Numbered from the stretch's first letter, positions 1 through 8,882 are shown. The stretch: DNA of 64,000 nucleotides from Nocardioides insulae DSM 17944 (GCF_000422825.1 NZ_AUGU01000015.1:6909-70908), one strand, 5' to 3'. Notes: generated from the sequence alone by a model not told the origin. Numbers and translations: made by a program.

Positions 1-81
1 GACTCAACGGTCCGGGAGGACCGACTCAACGGTCCGGGAGGACCGACTCAACGGTCCGGGAGGACCGACTCAACGGTCCGG
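1..81. repeat. 22-bp tandem repeat array (cut by the window edge)
   Basis: Three identical 22-bp units (1-22, 23-44, 45-66) are followed by a partial unit at 67-81. Each unit starts GACTCAACGGTCCGGGAGGA and ends CC. The array lies 6 bases beyond the stop codon of the sigma-like gene and runs off the left edge, so the copy number is a minimum. There are no spacers between units, which rules out a CRISPR. The period is not a multiple of three, so a conserved coding role is unlikely. Related 22-bp units occur at 29251-29560 and 58942-58985. Confidence 0.9.
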
Positions 82-86
82 AGTGG

Positions 87-1910
87 TCAGGACAGGTAGC
101 CGAGGCGGTCCTGGGCGCGGTCGCTGAGGGTGGCGAAGTCGCCGGCGACCATCTGCACCGAGTCGGCGGGGATGAACCCGAGCTGGGAGACGTTGCGGCC
201 TTCGCGGATGATCGACATCTGGTAGACGACGGTCCGGTTGTCGGAGACCTCCACCGAGACCCGCCACAGGGTGAGGTCACGCTGCTTGGCCCGCTCGGAG
301 GAGAGCTCGGTGACGTCGACGGTGAGATCACGGTCCTGGCAGCTGGACATCTTGGTGCGCACCTGCTCGACGAAGCGCCGGGCCGCGGCCTGGTTCCTCA
401 GCTGGCCGACCGACTGGGTCAGTCCGAATTCCTCGGGTAGCCGGGCCGCCTCCGGGATGACGAAGGAGCGAGTACGCCCCTTGCTCACCGCGTCGGTGTT
501 GAAGGAGGTGGTGTCGCACCGAGTCGCGGCAAGGTTGACCGTGGCCCGCTGCGGTCGGGTGCCGACCCAGGGCTTGTTCACACCGGTGACGGGCGGGAGA
601 TCGACCTCGTCCAGCATCGCGGGGTTGCGACCGATGGGCAGCGGCTTGACCTCACGGGTCACGGGCACCCGGGCGCACGCGCCGGCCTCGGGGAGATCGC
701 AGACTCCGTTGACCGAGTCCGCGAGCAGTCCGCTGATCCCAGTGCTGTTCTTCAGCTGCTTCGGCGGCAGCTGGGCGGCCACCGTGGTGGTCAACTGACC
801 GGTCCGGGCGACACCGACGGCGATGGTGCGCACGGGGTCGGCCCAGTTCTGGAGGAGCACGATGCTGGCTTCGTCGCCGACGCGGCGCACCTGTTCGGTG
901 GAGAGCAGTTGGAAGCGGGAGTCCTGGCAGGCGGCGTACCAGGTCAGCGCGTTGTCGTAGGCGGCCTCGGCGCCCGCTTCGCTGCCCGCCACCTCGGCGG
1001 AGGAACCCACGGCGGCGTCGGGCGTGCGGCCGGTGAAGGTGCGCACCAGTGAGGACTCGACGTCCTTGCCGGCGTACCGCTGCCGATGACAGGGGAGGAG
1101 CAGGCCGTCGTCGGCGGAGCTGTCGGAGGTCAGATCGACCCGCCACCGCCCGGGGAGGCGGCCGTTGACCTGCTCGGCGGTCACCAGATCGGTCGATTCG
1201 AGTTCGGGGACCGGAGCGCTGCTGGAGGGACTCTCACCCGGCCCGGTCAACCGGAGACCGTCCAGGGTGGGGCCGCTCTGACCATCGCTGGTGACGGCCC
1301 ATCCGGTGCCCAGCAGTACGACGACCGCGGCCGCGGCCGCGGCGAAGGTGTGGGTACGACGGCGCCGGGTGCCGGCCCGGGTCAGGGTGTCCGCCTCGGG
1401 CCACGAGACGTCGTCCAGGTGGGCGGCCATCGGCGCGAAGACCGACGGGATCGCGGTGCTCTCGACCTCGCGGGAGAGGCTGAACGCGGAGCTGGCGGAC
1501 TGCAGTTCGCGCTCCACACGCGCGCGGGCGAGGCCGACCTCCCGGGCGATCTGGTCGAGGGGGAGTCGGCTGAGGTGGGCGAGCAGCAACACCTTCCGCT
1601 GCACCAGCGGGAGCTTGCCCAACGCCGCCAGAGTGTCGCGGACCTCGTCCGGGACGTCCTTCTCCTTGTGGAAGGGGCGGGTCGTGTGCCGGCGCAACGC
1701 CCGGCTCCATGCCTGCGGCCGCACGTAGCTCTCGGGGTCGTCGAGCCGGCTGACCTTGCGCCAGTGGTGCCAGCTGACCGTGAGCGCGTCGCGGACGGCG
1801 GCCTGGGCGGCGGGCAGATCACCGGTGAGTGCCCAGGTCTGGAGGAGGAGCCGGTCGCGGACCTCTCGATAGAAGGTCGCGAAGGCAGCTGGGTCGGGCT
1901 TGTTGCTCAT
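87..1910 (-). CDS. Sigma-70-like regulator fused to a membrane-anchored sensor domain
   Basis: A 607-residue protein starting at the ATG at 1910; an in-frame ATG at 2042 would overlap the divergent neighbour. Residues about 10-80 resemble sigma region 2. Residues about 95-145 resemble region 4, with a helix-turn-helix around PLDQIAREVGLARARVERE. An Arg-rich stretch (181-185) precedes one transmembrane segment (about 188-207). The remaining ~400 residues should therefore be outside the cell. They appear to hold two related subdomains, each with a Cys pair (LPCHRQ with YAACQD; ATRCDTT with SSCQDRD), recalling PknH-type sensor domains. Sigma factors of the ECF type normally work with a separate anti-sigma factor; here DNA-binding and sensing parts would share one chain. 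Whether it is a working sigma factor is unknown. It is divergent from the perM-like gene. Confidence 0.72.
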   Translation of the reverse strand: MSNKPDPAAFATFYREVRDRLLLQTWALTGDLPAAQAAVRDALTVSWHHWRKVSRLDDPESYVRPQAWSRALRRHTTRPFHKEKDVPDEVRDTLAALGKLPLVQRKVLLLAHLSRLPLDQIAREVGLARARVERELQSASSAFSLSREVESTAIPSVFAPMAAHLDDVSWPEADTLTRAGTRRRRTHTFAAAAAAVVVLLGTGWAVTSDGQSGPTLDGLRLTGPGESPSSSAPVPELESTDLVTAEQVNGRLPGRWRVDLTSDSSADDGLLLPCHRQRYAGKDVESSLVRTFTGRTPDAAVGSSAEVAGSEAGAEAAYDNALTWYAACQDSRFQLLSTEQVRRVGDEASIVLLQNWADPVRTIAVGVARTGQLTTTVAAQLPPKQLKNSTGISGLLADSVNGVCDLPEAGACARVPVTREVKPLPIGRNPAMLDEVDLPPVTGVNKPWVGTRPQRATVNLAATRCDTTSFNTDAVSKGRTRSFVIPEAARLPEEFGLTQSVGQLRNQAAARRFVEQVRTKMSSCQDRDLTVDVTELSSERAKQRDLTLWRVSVEVSDNRTVVYQMSIIREGRNVSQLGFIPADSVQMVAGDFATLSDRAQDRLGYLS

Positions 1911-2043
1911 GACCGTGCCGAGTCTAGGCGGGCCGTGGTCGGGGCAGGCCGTCCGCGTGACGGTGGCCTGTCCCACACCGGGCCAAGACCGGATCCGGCG
2001 TGCCTGCGTGAACCGGCGACCTCGCCGGGTCAGGATGGCCACG

Positions 2044-3363
2044 ATGACGTCCCTGCTGCACTCACCCGCGCGCGCCGCCAGCGGTCTCGCCGCTGACCTG
2101 CGTCATCGCCGTCCGCTGGTCCTGGTCGCCGCCCTGGCCGGCCTGCTCGCCGCCCTGGGCACGCTGGTGCTCTGCCTGGCGGTCGGCGTGGTCGGCTGGT
2201 TCCTCAGCGACGCCGGGGCGCACGGGACGCCGAGCGAGGCCCTCCGCGTCGGGGCGCTGGGTTGGTTGCTGGCGCACGGTTCCGGCATCGAGGTGGCCGG
2301 CACCACGATCAGCGCCGTACCCCTCGGCCTCACCCTGCTGTGCGGTTGGTCCTGCTGGCGGCTGGGGCTGGGGGCCGGCGACGCGATCTCGGGGCACGGA
2401 CCCGACGCGGAGCGGTTGGCGGACGGGGAGCGCGACTACACCGTGCCGGTGGGGGCGGGCGTGTTCGCGTTGGCCTACGCCGCCATGGCGGTGCTGGTGG
2501 CGACGCTGGCCGGCTCGCCGTCCGCCGGGCGGGTCTTCGGCTGGTCCCTGCTGCTCGCGCTCGGCGCCGGCGGCACCGCGATCGCGGTGGGTTCGGGGCG
2601 GGCATCGGTGTGGCTGGCGCTGCTCCCGGAGTCGGTGCGCGCGAGCGTGGCGGCGGCCCGATCGATCCTGCTGGGCTGGCTGCTGGTCTCCGCTGCCGTC
2701 CTGCTGATCGCGTTCGTGGCCGACCTCGACACCGCGATCAACATCTTCTCCCAGCTGCACACCGACGCCGGCGCGGTCGTGCTGTACGCCCTGATCTGCG
2801 TGCTGCTGCTGCCGAACGCCGTGCTGTTCGCCAGCTCCTACCTGCTCGGTCCGGGCTTCGCGGTCGGCGCCGGCACCGTGGTCGCCCCGGGGGCGGTGTC
2901 CCTCGGAGCGCTGCCGCTGTTCCCACTGCTGGCGGCGCTCCCGGACGCCGGTGACCCCCCGGCCTGGACCCCCGCCCTGATGGCGCTCGCACCACTCACC
3001 GCGGCCGCGGGGGTGTTGCACGCCCAGCGTCGGCGTCCCACCGCCAGTTGGGAGGAGGGCGCCGTACGTGGCATGGCGGGCGGCCTCCTCGCCGCGGTGC
3101 TGCTCTGCTTGCTCTCGCTGCTCGCCGGGGGAGCGGTCGGTCCGGGTCGGATGGCACAGGTCGGCCCGTTCGTGGGTGACCTCCTCATCCACGTCCTCAC
3201 CGCCTTCGGCCTGGCCGGCCTCGTGGCCGGGCTGGCCGGTGTGTGGTGGCAGCGTCGCTCCATGACTCGTGCACAGGGCCCCGCCAGCGCGACCACGGAC
3301 ACCGCGGTACGGCCCCGGGCGAGCGCCGAGTCGGCGGAGACCACCGAGGACGAGGACGTCTAG
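2044..3363 (+). CDS. PerM-like polytopic membrane protein (DUF6350)
   Basis: A 439-residue, very hydrophobic protein with roughly nine or ten predicted membrane helices and a polar, acidic C-terminus (about the last 35 residues). I chose the ATG at 2044, preceded by AGGA at 2032-2035; an ATG at 2035 is the alternative. It ends 9 bases before purN. In mycobacteria the membrane protein PerM (Rv0955) lies directly before purN and purH, and the same order here supports the family call. Mycobacterial PerM is linked to cell division and persistence; that role is known for the homologue and only inferred here. It is divergent from the sigma-like gene and probably cotranscribed with purN. Confidence 0.75.
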   Translation: MTSLLHSPARAASGLAADLRHRRPLVLVAALAGLLAALGTLVLCLAVGVVGWFLSDAGAHGTPSEALRVGALGWLLAHGSGIEVAGTTISAVPLGLTLLCGWSCWRLGLGAGDAISGHGPDAERLADGERDYTVPVGAGVFALAYAAMAVLVATLAGSPSAGRVFGWSLLLALGAGGTAIAVGSGRASVWLALLPESVRASVAAARSILLGWLLVSAAVLLIAFVADLDTAINIFSQLHTDAGAVVLYALICVLLLPNAVLFASSYLLGPGFAVGAGTVVAPGAVSLGALPLFPLLAALPDAGDPPAWTPALMALAPLTAAAGVLHAQRRRPTASWEEGAVRGMAGGLLAAVLLCLLSLLAGGAVGPGRMAQVGPFVGDLLIHVLTAFGLAGLVAGLAGVWWQRRSMTRAQGPASATTDTAVRPRASAESAETTEDEDV

Positions 3364-3372
3364 ACTTCCGGC

Positions 3373-3984
3373 GTGCCAGCCGCTCGCCTCGTCGTCCTCG
3401 TGTCCGGTTCGGGCACCAACCTGCAGGCCCTGCTCGATGCCTGCGCCGATCCTGCCTACGGGGCGGAGGTGGTCGCCGTCGGTGCCGACCGCACCGGCAT
3501 CGTCGGGCTCGAGCGGGCCGAGCGGGCGGGTGTCCCCACCTTCGTCCAGCGTGTCCAGGACCACGCCGGCCGGGCCGAGTGGGACGCCGCGCTGACCACC
3601 GCGGTGGCCGCGTATCGGCCCGACCTGGTGGTCCTGGCCGGCTTCATGAAGCTGGTCGGCGAGGACTTCCTCGCCCACTTCGGCGGCCGCACGGTCAACA
3701 CCCACCCGGCGCTCTCGCCGTCCTTCCCCGGCATGCACGGACCCAGGGATGCACTCGAGTACGGCGTCAAGGTGACCGGTTGCACCCTCTTCGTGGTCGA
3801 TGCCGGCGTCGACACCGGCGCCATCGTCGCGCAGCGGGCGGTGCCGGTCGAGGACGACGACGACGTCGAGGCGCTGCACGAGCGGATCAAGGTGGCCGAG
3901 CGGGGGGTGCTCGTCGACACCGTCGGCCGGATGGCCCGCGAGGGCTGGTCGGTCGACGGGAGGCGGGTTCGGCTGGGAGCCTAG
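3373..3984 (+). CDS. purN: Phosphoribosylglycinamide formyltransferase
   Basis: A 203-residue enzyme of purine synthesis that transfers a formyl group from 10-formyl-tetrahydrofolate to GAR. The N-terminal phosphate-binding motif SGSGTN is at 11-16. The folate/catalytic motif NTHPALSPSFPG (109-120) supplies the catalytic His111. AGVDTGAIVAQ holds the conserved Asp147. The length is typical of the family. Translation starts at a GTG 9 bases after the PerM-like gene, which suggests one transcript. The purH riboswitch begins about 20 bases after its stop, so purH is under separate control although adjacent. Confidence 0.95.
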   Translation: MPAARLVVLVSGSGTNLQALLDACADPAYGAEVVAVGADRTGIVGLERAERAGVPTFVQRVQDHAGRAEWDAALTTAVAAYRPDLVVLAGFMKLVGEDFLAHFGGRTVNTHPALSPSFPGMHGPRDALEYGVKVTGCTLFVVDAGVDTGAIVAQRAVPVEDDDDVEALHERIKVAERGVLVDTVGRMAREGWSVDGRRVRLGA

Positions 3985-4005
3985 TTCCCGGATAGGATCG
4001 GGGCA

Positions 4006-4067
4006 CACGACTGGCGCAGGTGGGTCACCACCAGGGAGTGACGAGCCGGCATCGACCGCCTGGGTGC
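4006..4067 (+). promoter_or_regulatory. ZTP (pfl) riboswitch upstream of purH
   Basis: The three most conserved blocks of the pfl motif are present in order: CGACTGGCG (4008-4016), CCACCAGGGAG (4028-4038) and CCGCCTGGGTG (4056-4066). This RNA class binds ZMP/ZTP, the AICAR nucleotide that builds up when 10-formyl-tetrahydrofolate runs short, and usually turns genes on. The location fits: purH encodes the enzyme that uses AICAR and formyl-folate, and folD follows it. The match is by eye to the known consensus. A covariance-model search with the pfl family would test it. Confidence 0.9.
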
Positions 4068-4095
4068 CCTCATCGAGATCAACGTAGCGATGAGG
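4068..4095 (+). promoter_or_regulatory. Hairpin sequestering the purH ribosome-binding site
   Basis: CCTCATCG at 4068-4075 is a perfect complement of CGATGAGG at 4088-4095, giving an 8-bp stem with a 12-base loop. The 3' arm covers most of the purH Shine-Dalgarno sequence GAGGAG (4092-4097). The 5' arm begins directly after the last conserved block of the riboswitch. This arrangement looks like a translational expression platform: ligand-bound aptamer would disfavour the hairpin and free the site. The stem is visible; the switching mechanism is inferred. Confidence 0.7.
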
Positions 4096-4104
4096 AGTGG
4101 AACC

Positions 4105-5670
4105 GTGGCACAGGACCGGATCGCGATCAAGCGGGCACTGGTGTCCGTCTATGACAAGACCGGGCTCGAGCAGCTCGTCCGAGGACTGCATGAGGCCGGC
4201 GTCGCGCTGGTCTCCACCGGCGGGTCCGCGCGGCTGATCGCCGAGCTCGGGCTCCCGGTGACCAAGGTGGAGGAGCTGACCGGCTTCCCCGAGTGCCTCG
4301 ACGGCCGGGTCAAGACCCTGCACCCCCGCGTGCACGCCGGGATCCTGGCCGACCGCCGGCTCGAGTCGCATGTGGCCCAGCTCGAGGAGCTCGAAGTGGA
4401 GCCGTTCGACCTGGTGGTGTGCAACCTCTACCCGTTCCGCGAGACCGTCGCCTCGGGCGCGGCTCCCGACGACGTGGTCGAGCAGATCGACATCGGCGGC
4501 CCCTCGATGGTCCGCGCCGCCGCCAAGAACCACCCGTCGGTCGCCATCGTCACCAGCCCGGAGCGGTACGTCGACGTGCTGGCCGCGGCCGGTGCCGGCG
4601 GCTTCACCCTCGACCAGCGCAAGGCCCTGGCAGCCGAGGCGTTCGCCCACACCGCGGCGTACGACTCGGCGGTGGCGAACTGGTTCGCCGCCTCCTACGT
4701 CGGTGCGGAGGACGGCTGGCCCGCCTTCGCCGGCGAGGCGTGGGAGAAGCAGGCGGTGTTGCGCTACGGCGAGAACCCCCACCAGCAGGCCGCGCTGTAC
4801 TCCGACGGCACCGGCGGTCTGGCCGGCGCCGAGCAGTTGCACGGCAAGGAGATGTCCTACAACAACTACGTGGACACCGACGCCGCCCGTCGGGCTGCGA
4901 ACGAATTCGGCGAGCCGGCGGTCGCGATCATCAAGCACGCCAACCCGTGCGGCATCGCGGTCGGCACCGACATCGCCGAGGCGCACCGGCGCGCGCACGC
5001 CTGCGACCCGGTCTCCGCCTTCGGTGGCGTCATCGCCAGCAACCGGCCGGTCTCGGTCGAGATGGCCCAGCAGGTGTCCGAGGTCTTCACCGAGGTGATC
5101 GTCGCCCCTGGCTACGACGACGGCGCCGTGGAGATCCTGCAGGGCAAGAAGAACATCCGGATCCTGGTCTGCACCGCGGAGAGCGGCGAGCAGCCTGCCG
5201 AGTTCCGGCAGATCAGCGGCGGCGTCCTGGTCCAGATGCGCGACCACGTCGACGCCGTCGTGGAGGACGGTGGGGACGACCCGGCGACCTGGACCCTCGC
5301 GACCGGCGAGGCAGCCTCTCCCGAGGTGCTCGCCGACCTCGCCTTCGCCTGGAAGGCCTGCCGCTCGGTGAAGTCCAACGCGATCCTGCTCGCCGCGGAC
5401 GGCGCCTCGGTCGGCGTCGGCATGGGCCAGGTCAACCGGGTCGACTCGTGCAAGCTGGCCGTCGAGCGGGCGGGGGAGCGCGCGGCCGGTTCGGTGGCCG
5501 CCTCGGACGCCTTCTTCCCCTTCTCCGACGGCCCCCAGATCCTGTTGGACGCCGGCGTGAAGGCGATCGTCCAGCCCGGTGGCTCGGTGCGCGATGAGCA
5601 GACCGTCGAGGCCTGCCGCGCGGCCGGGGTCACGATGTACTTCACCGGCACCCGCCACTTCTTCCACTGA
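4105..5670 (+). CDS. purH: Bifunctional AICAR formyltransferase/IMP cyclohydrolase
   Basis: A 521-residue enzyme for the last two steps of IMP synthesis. The N-terminal part is the cyclohydrolase (about 1-200). The C-terminal part is the AICAR transformylase, with [20 protein letters not shown] and the catalytic Lys277-His278 in [11 protein letters not shown]; it ends with the conserved PGGSVRDEQ and TGTRHFFH. The GTG start at 4105 is preferred over an ATG at 4090 because GAGGAG lies 7 bases before it and the ATG falls inside the sequestering hairpin. folD follows after 13 bases. FolD makes the formyl-folate that PurH uses, so the pair forms a functional unit under the riboswitch. Confidence 0.96.
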   Translation: MAQDRIAIKRALVSVYDKTGLEQLVRGLHEAGVALVSTGGSARLIAELGLPVTKVEELTGFPECLDGRVKTLHPRVHAGILADRRLESHVAQLEELEVEPFDLVVCNLYPFRETVASGAAPDDVVEQIDIGGPSMVRAAAKNHPSVAIVTSPERYVDVLAAAGAGGFTLDQRKALAAEAFAHTAAYDSAVANWFAASYVGAEDGWPAFAGEAWEKQAVLRYGENPHQQAALYSDGTGGLAGAEQLHGKEMSYNNYVDTDAARRAANEFGEPAVAIIKHANPCGIAVGTDIAEAHRRAHACDPVSAFGGVIASNRPVSVEMAQQVSEVFTEVIVAPGYDDGAVEILQGKKNIRILVCTAESGEQPAEFRQISGGVLVQMRDHVDAVVEDGGDDPATWTLATGEAASPEVLADLAFAWKACRSVKSNAILLAADGASVGVGMGQVNRVDSCKLAVERAGERAAGSVAASDAFFPFSDGPQILLDAGVKAIVQPGGSVRDEQTVEACRAAGVTMYFTGTRHFFH

Positions 5671-5683
5671 TCGCGAGGCCGAG

Positions 5684-6541
5684 ATGACCGCTCAGAAACT
5701 CGACGGCACCGCGACCGCCAAGGCGATCAAGGACGAACTGCGCGAGCGCGTGGCCGTGCTCCGTGCGGCCGGCGTCCAGCCCGGTCTGGGCACGATCCTG
5801 GTCGGCGACGACCCGGGGTCGCGCTGGTATGTCAACGGCAAGCACAAGGACTGCGCCGAGGTCGGCATCGAGTCGATCCGGATCGACCTGCCCGGCACCG
5901 CGACGCAGGAGGAGATCGAGGACGCGGTCAGGGTGCTCAACCAGGACCCCGCCTGCACCGGCTACATCGTGCAGCTCCCGCTGCCGAAGGGCATCGACGA
6001 GAACCGCGTGCTCGGCCTGATCGACCCCGCCAAGGACGCCGACGGCCTGCATCCCACCAACCTCGGCTGGCTGGTCCTCGGCAAGCCCGCCCCGCTGCCC
6101 TGTACGCCGGCCGGGATCGTCGAGCTGCTGCGTCGCCACGGCGTCGAGCTGGCCGGGGCCGAGGTGGCCGTGGTGGGCCGCGGGGTGACGGTGGGGCGTC
6201 CGCTGGGGCTGCTGCTGACGCGGCGCAGCGAGAACTCCACCGTGACGCTGTGCCACACCGGCACCCGCGACCTGGCCGCGCACATCAGGAACGCGGACAT
6301 CGTGGTGGCCGCCGCCGGCGTACCCGGCATCATCACCGCCGACATGGTCAAGCCCGGAGCGGCCCTGCTCGACGTGGGTGTCTCCCGGGTCGATGGCAAG
6401 CTCGCCGGTGACCTAGCCGCGGATGTCTGGGACGTCGCCGGCTGGGTCTCGCCCAACCCCGGCGGGGTCGGACCGATGACGCGCGCGATGTTGCTCTCCA
6501 ACATCGTGCTCAACGCCGAGAACGCGCTGGCGGATCGGTAG
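5684..6541 (+). CDS. folD: Methylenetetrahydrofolate dehydrogenase/cyclohydrolase
   Basis: A 285-residue cytosolic enzyme that interconverts 5,10-methylene-, methenyl- and 10-formyl-tetrahydrofolate with NADP. Recognisable motifs are [17 protein letters not shown] with the catalytic Tyr and Lys, QLPLPKGID, the nucleotide-binding [14 protein letters not shown], and [14 protein letters not shown] near the C-terminus. The length is normal for bacterial FolD. The start is the ATG at 5684, 13 bases after purH. A small DUF3017 gene follows after 9 bases, an order seen widely in actinobacteria. It supplies 10-formyl-tetrahydrofolate to PurN and PurH encoded just upstream. Confidence 0.95.
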   Translation: MTAQKLDGTATAKAIKDELRERVAVLRAAGVQPGLGTILVGDDPGSRWYVNGKHKDCAEVGIESIRIDLPGTATQEEIEDAVRVLNQDPACTGYIVQLPLPKGIDENRVLGLIDPAKDADGLHPTNLGWLVLGKPAPLPCTPAGIVELLRRHGVELAGAEVAVVGRGVTVGRPLGLLLTRRSENSTVTLCHTGTRDLAAHIRNADIVVAAAGVPGIITADMVKPGAALLDVGVSRVDGKLAGDLAADVWDVAGWVSPNPGGVGPMTRAMLLSNIVLNAENALADR

Positions 6542-6550
6542 TTTGACCCT

Positions 6551-6877
6551 GTGAGCGAGCAGGCCGAGGGCGAACAGCAGGCCGAGCAACCCGAGCACCG
6601 TCGGCACCCCTCGACGGTGGGAGGTGCGGTGTTCCTGGTGGTGCTGGTGGTCGCCCTGGCCGGGATCGGCATCGTGACCGCGGACCGCTGGCGGCTCGGC
6701 ATCCAGTGCGTGGCGGGAGCGCTGGGGGCCGCGGCCCTGGTCCGGCTCGTCCTTCCTCGCCGGGACGCCGGCATGCTCGCGGTGCGGAGTCGATGGCTCG
6801 ACGTCACGCTGCTCGCCGTACTCGCCGGGCTGCTGTGGTTCCTGGCCGGGAGCATCCCGGACCAGCCCACGATGTGA
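6551..6877 (+). CDS. DUF3017 small membrane protein
   Basis: A 108-residue protein starting at GTG 6551. The first 20 residues are acidic and Gln-rich, followed by three hydrophobic segments (about 24-42, 50-66, 84-100) separated by short basic loops. It matches what is known of DUF3017 proteins, which sit directly after folD in many actinobacteria. The function is unknown. It is 9 bases from folD and therefore probably the last gene of the purH-folD transcript. Confidence 0.75.
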   Translation: MSEQAEGEQQAEQPEHRRHPSTVGGAVFLVVLVVALAGIGIVTADRWRLGIQCVAGALGAAALVRLVLPRRDAGMLAVRSRWLDVTLLAVLAGLLWFLAGSIPDQPTM

Positions 6878-6913
6878 CCCTCCGCGTTGGAGCGCCCCGC
6901 CCCAGCCTGGCGA

Positions 6914-6951
6914 GCCCGACAAGCGGCCCGCCGGGCGACGGGGTGTCGGGC
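6914..6951. terminator. Hairpin between convergent genes
   Basis: GCCCGACA (6914-6921) pairs with TGTCGGGC (6944-6951), enclosing a second small palindrome, GCCCGCCGGGC. It lies between the DUF3017 gene and the convergent mdh and could stop transcription from both sides. There is no T-run, as is common in actinobacteria. Confidence 0.5.
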
Positions 6952-6990
6952 GCGCCTGCCGGGGCGGGTACGCCGCGAGCAGCGGTGCGC

Positions 6991-7980
6991 TCAGACCAGG
7001 CCGAGTGACTCCACGGCCGCCTTCTCCTCCAACAGCTCGGCCACGGAGGCGTCGATGCGGGAGCGGGAGAAGTCGTCGATCCGGAGGTCCGGAACGATCC
7101 GCCACTCACCGCCGCCGGTGGTGACGGGGAAGGAGCTGACCAGACCCTCCGGGACGCCGTAGGAGCCGTCGGAGATCACCGCCATCGAGCCCCAATCGTC
7201 GGCCGGCGTACCGCTGAGCCAGGTGCGGGCGGCGTCCAGGGTCGCCGAGGCCGCGGAGGCGGCCGAGGAGAGCCCGCGCGCCTCGATGATCGCGGTGCCG
7301 CGCTTGGCCACCGTGGGGATGAAGTCCTCCTCCACCCAGGTCCGGTCCACCAGCTCCAGGGCGGGCCGGCCGTCGACAAGCGCGTGGGTGAGGTCGGGGT
7401 ACTGCGTCGCGGAGTGATTGCCCCAGATGGTCATCTTGGCGATGTCGTGCGCGGGCACCCCGGTCTTCAGCGAGAGCTGGGCGATCGCACGGTTGTGGTC
7501 CAGGCGGGTCAGCGCGGAGAACCGCTCGCGGGGGATGTCGGGTGCGTTGGCAGCGGTGATGAGCGCGTTGGTGTTGGCGGGGTTGCCGGTCACCTGGACC
7601 CGGACGTTGTCGGCGGCGACCTCGTTCAGTGCCCGGCCCTGCGCGGTGAAGATGGCGCCGTTGGCCTCGAGGAGGTCCTTGCGTTCCATGCCCGCCGACC
7701 GGGGGCGCGCCCCGACGAGCAGGGCCAGCTCGACCCCGTCGAAGACCTGCTGGGGGTCATCGCCGATCTCGATGCCGGCCAGGTGCGGGAAGGCGCAGTC
7801 GTCGAGTTCCATCACCACCCCCTCGAGCGCCTTCAGAGCGGGCGTGATCTCGAGGAGCCGGAGCTCGACCTCGCGTTCGCCGGCGAGGGCGCCCGAGGCG
7901 ATCCGGAAGAGCAGGGAGTAGCCGATCTGTCCGGCGGCACCGGTGACCGCCACCTTCAGGGGAGTCGTCACGCCGGTCAC
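6991..7980 (-). CDS. mdh: Malate dehydrogenase
   Basis: A 329-residue NAD-dependent TCA enzyme oxidising malate to oxaloacetate. The N-terminal nucleotide site is [16 protein letters not shown]. Substrate-binding residues lie in [26 protein letters not shown] and [14 protein letters not shown] are typical of this cytosolic-type family, and the catalytic His is in [12 protein letters not shown]. The GTG at 7980 is the first possible start; a second GTG nine bases downstream (7971) gives the more usual N-terminus and follows a GGTGA that could serve as ribosome site. The gene is divergent from a lipoprotein gene and convergent with the folD operon. Confidence 0.95.
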   Translation of the reverse strand: MTGVTTPLKVAVTGAAGQIGYSLLFRIASGALAGEREVELRLLEITPALKALEGVVMELDDCAFPHLAGIEIGDDPQQVFDGVELALLVGARPRSAGMERKDLLEANGAIFTAQGRALNEVAADNVRVQVTGNPANTNALITAANAPDIPRERFSALTRLDHNRAIAQLSLKTGVPAHDIAKMTIWGNHSATQYPDLTHALVDGRPALELVDRTWVEEDFIPTVAKRGTAIIEARGLSSAASAASATLDAARTWLSGTPADDWGSMAVISDGSYGVPEGLVSSFPVTTGGGEWRIVPDLRIDDFSRSRIDASVAELLEEKAAVESLGLV

Positions 7981-8012
7981 CGTAGCAGCGAAGTGATCTG
8001 GCCCACAGGAGG

Positions 8013-8033
8013 TCGCCGGCCCTTCTCCGGCGA
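8013..8033. promoter_or_regulatory. Inverted repeat between mdh and a lipoprotein gene
   Basis: TCGCCGG (8013-8019) and CCGGCGA (8027-8033) form a perfect 7-bp inverted repeat with a 7-base centre. It lies in the short divergent spacer, 33 bases before mdh. It could be an operator for both genes or a leader hairpin; no regulator can be named. Confidence 0.35.
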
Positions 8034-8060
8034 GTCCGGTCGATGGGGGATGCTGGCACC

Positions 8061-8867
8061 GTGCAGGTATCTCGCCCTTGGGTCGTCAGGGCCGTCGTCA
8101 CCGCCTCGCTGGTGCTGACCCCGGTACTGACCGGGTGCGGCACCTTCTCCCGCACCGAGCCGCCTACCGGGGTGGATCAGCTGACCATCCCGACCCCCTC
8201 GCCCGATCCGGCCGACTTCGTCGCGACGGTGGACAATCCGTGGCTGCCGCTGGAGCAGGGCCGGGTGAGCACGTACGCCGTCGAACTCCCCTCCGGCGGT
8301 CACGGAGTGCGGACGGTGTCGGTCCAGTCGGGGACCGAGCGCATCGCCGGCGTGCTGACCACGGTGGTCCTCGAGAGACTCACCGGCGACGCCGGCGGGA
8401 TTCTCGACCGGGCCTTCTACTACTACGCCCAGGACCGGGACGGCAACGTGTGGTGGTTCGGCCGGCGCGACGCCGATGCCGAGGGCGCCGGTGCGGAAGC
8501 CGGGAGCGGCAATCCGCCGAGCCCCTCGACCGCACCGGAGGACACCTGGCGGGCCGGCGAGGGCGGCGCTCAGGCCGGGCTGGTGATGGCGGCCGGACCT
8601 CGGCTGGGCGACGGCTACCGGACGGCGTACCTGCCCGGCGTGTTGGAGCCGGTCGCGACGGTGACGGAGGTCGAGAAGGGTCGCGTGGAGCTCGAGATCG
8701 GGCCTGGAGGTGGGGAGCAGGAAGCCCCCGGCTCCGTCGGAACGGAACCGGGGGCTGTGACCTCCGAGGTCGTGACCGAGGTCTACGAGCTCGGCCTGGG
8801 GCTCACCCGGCGCGAGGAGGAGCCCAGCGGCCAGATCGAGTCGCTGACCTCCACGCTGCGTCGGTGA
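8061..8867 (+). CDS. Uncharacterised lipoprotein
   Basis: A 268-residue protein with a lipoprotein signal: a positively charged start, a hydrophobic run and the lipobox LTGC with Cys26. It should be anchored outside the membrane. The mature part contains [15 protein letters not shown], a motif I associate with uncharacterised secreted proteins that begin with a DNP-W/Y-PL sequence; no enzyme motif is visible. The GTG at 8061 is chosen because it starts just before the basic residues; an ATG at 8043 would add six residues. The coding sequence contains a strong hairpin at 8723-8756. It converges with the aquaporin gene. Confidence 0.7.
   Translation: MQVSRPWVVRAVVTASLVLTPVLTGCGTFSRTEPPTGVDQLTIPTPSPDPADFVATVDNPWLPLEQGRVSTYAVELPSGGHGVRTVSVQSGTERIAGVLTTVVLERLTGDAGGILDRAFYYYAQDRDGNVWWFGRRDADAEGAGAEAGSGNPPSPSTAPEDTWRAGEGGAQAGLVMAAGPRLGDGYRTAYLPGVLEPVATVTEVEKGRVELEIGPGGGEQEAPGSVGTEPGAVTSEVVTEVYELGLGLTRREEEPSGQIESLTSTLRR
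8723..8756. other. Terminator-like hairpin inside a coding region
   Basis: AGCCCCCGGCTCCG (8723-8736) pairs with CGGAACCGGGGGCT (8743-8756) at 13 of 14 positions around a 6-base loop. It lies inside the lipoprotein gene, about 110 bases before its stop. The encoded segment ([12 protein letters not shown]) looks like a low-complexity insert. Confidence 0.6.
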
Positions 8868-8882
8868 GTGCTGCTGTGCGGC

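Noticed and set aside
1..81. CRISPR array
   Set aside because: Units are directly tandem at 22 bp with no variable spacers, and no cas gene is nearby.
2062..5667. A 1201-codon open frame on the minus strand
   Set aside because: It lies opposite perM, purN and purH, all with clear family motifs; a high-GC antisense frame without stop codons is expected.
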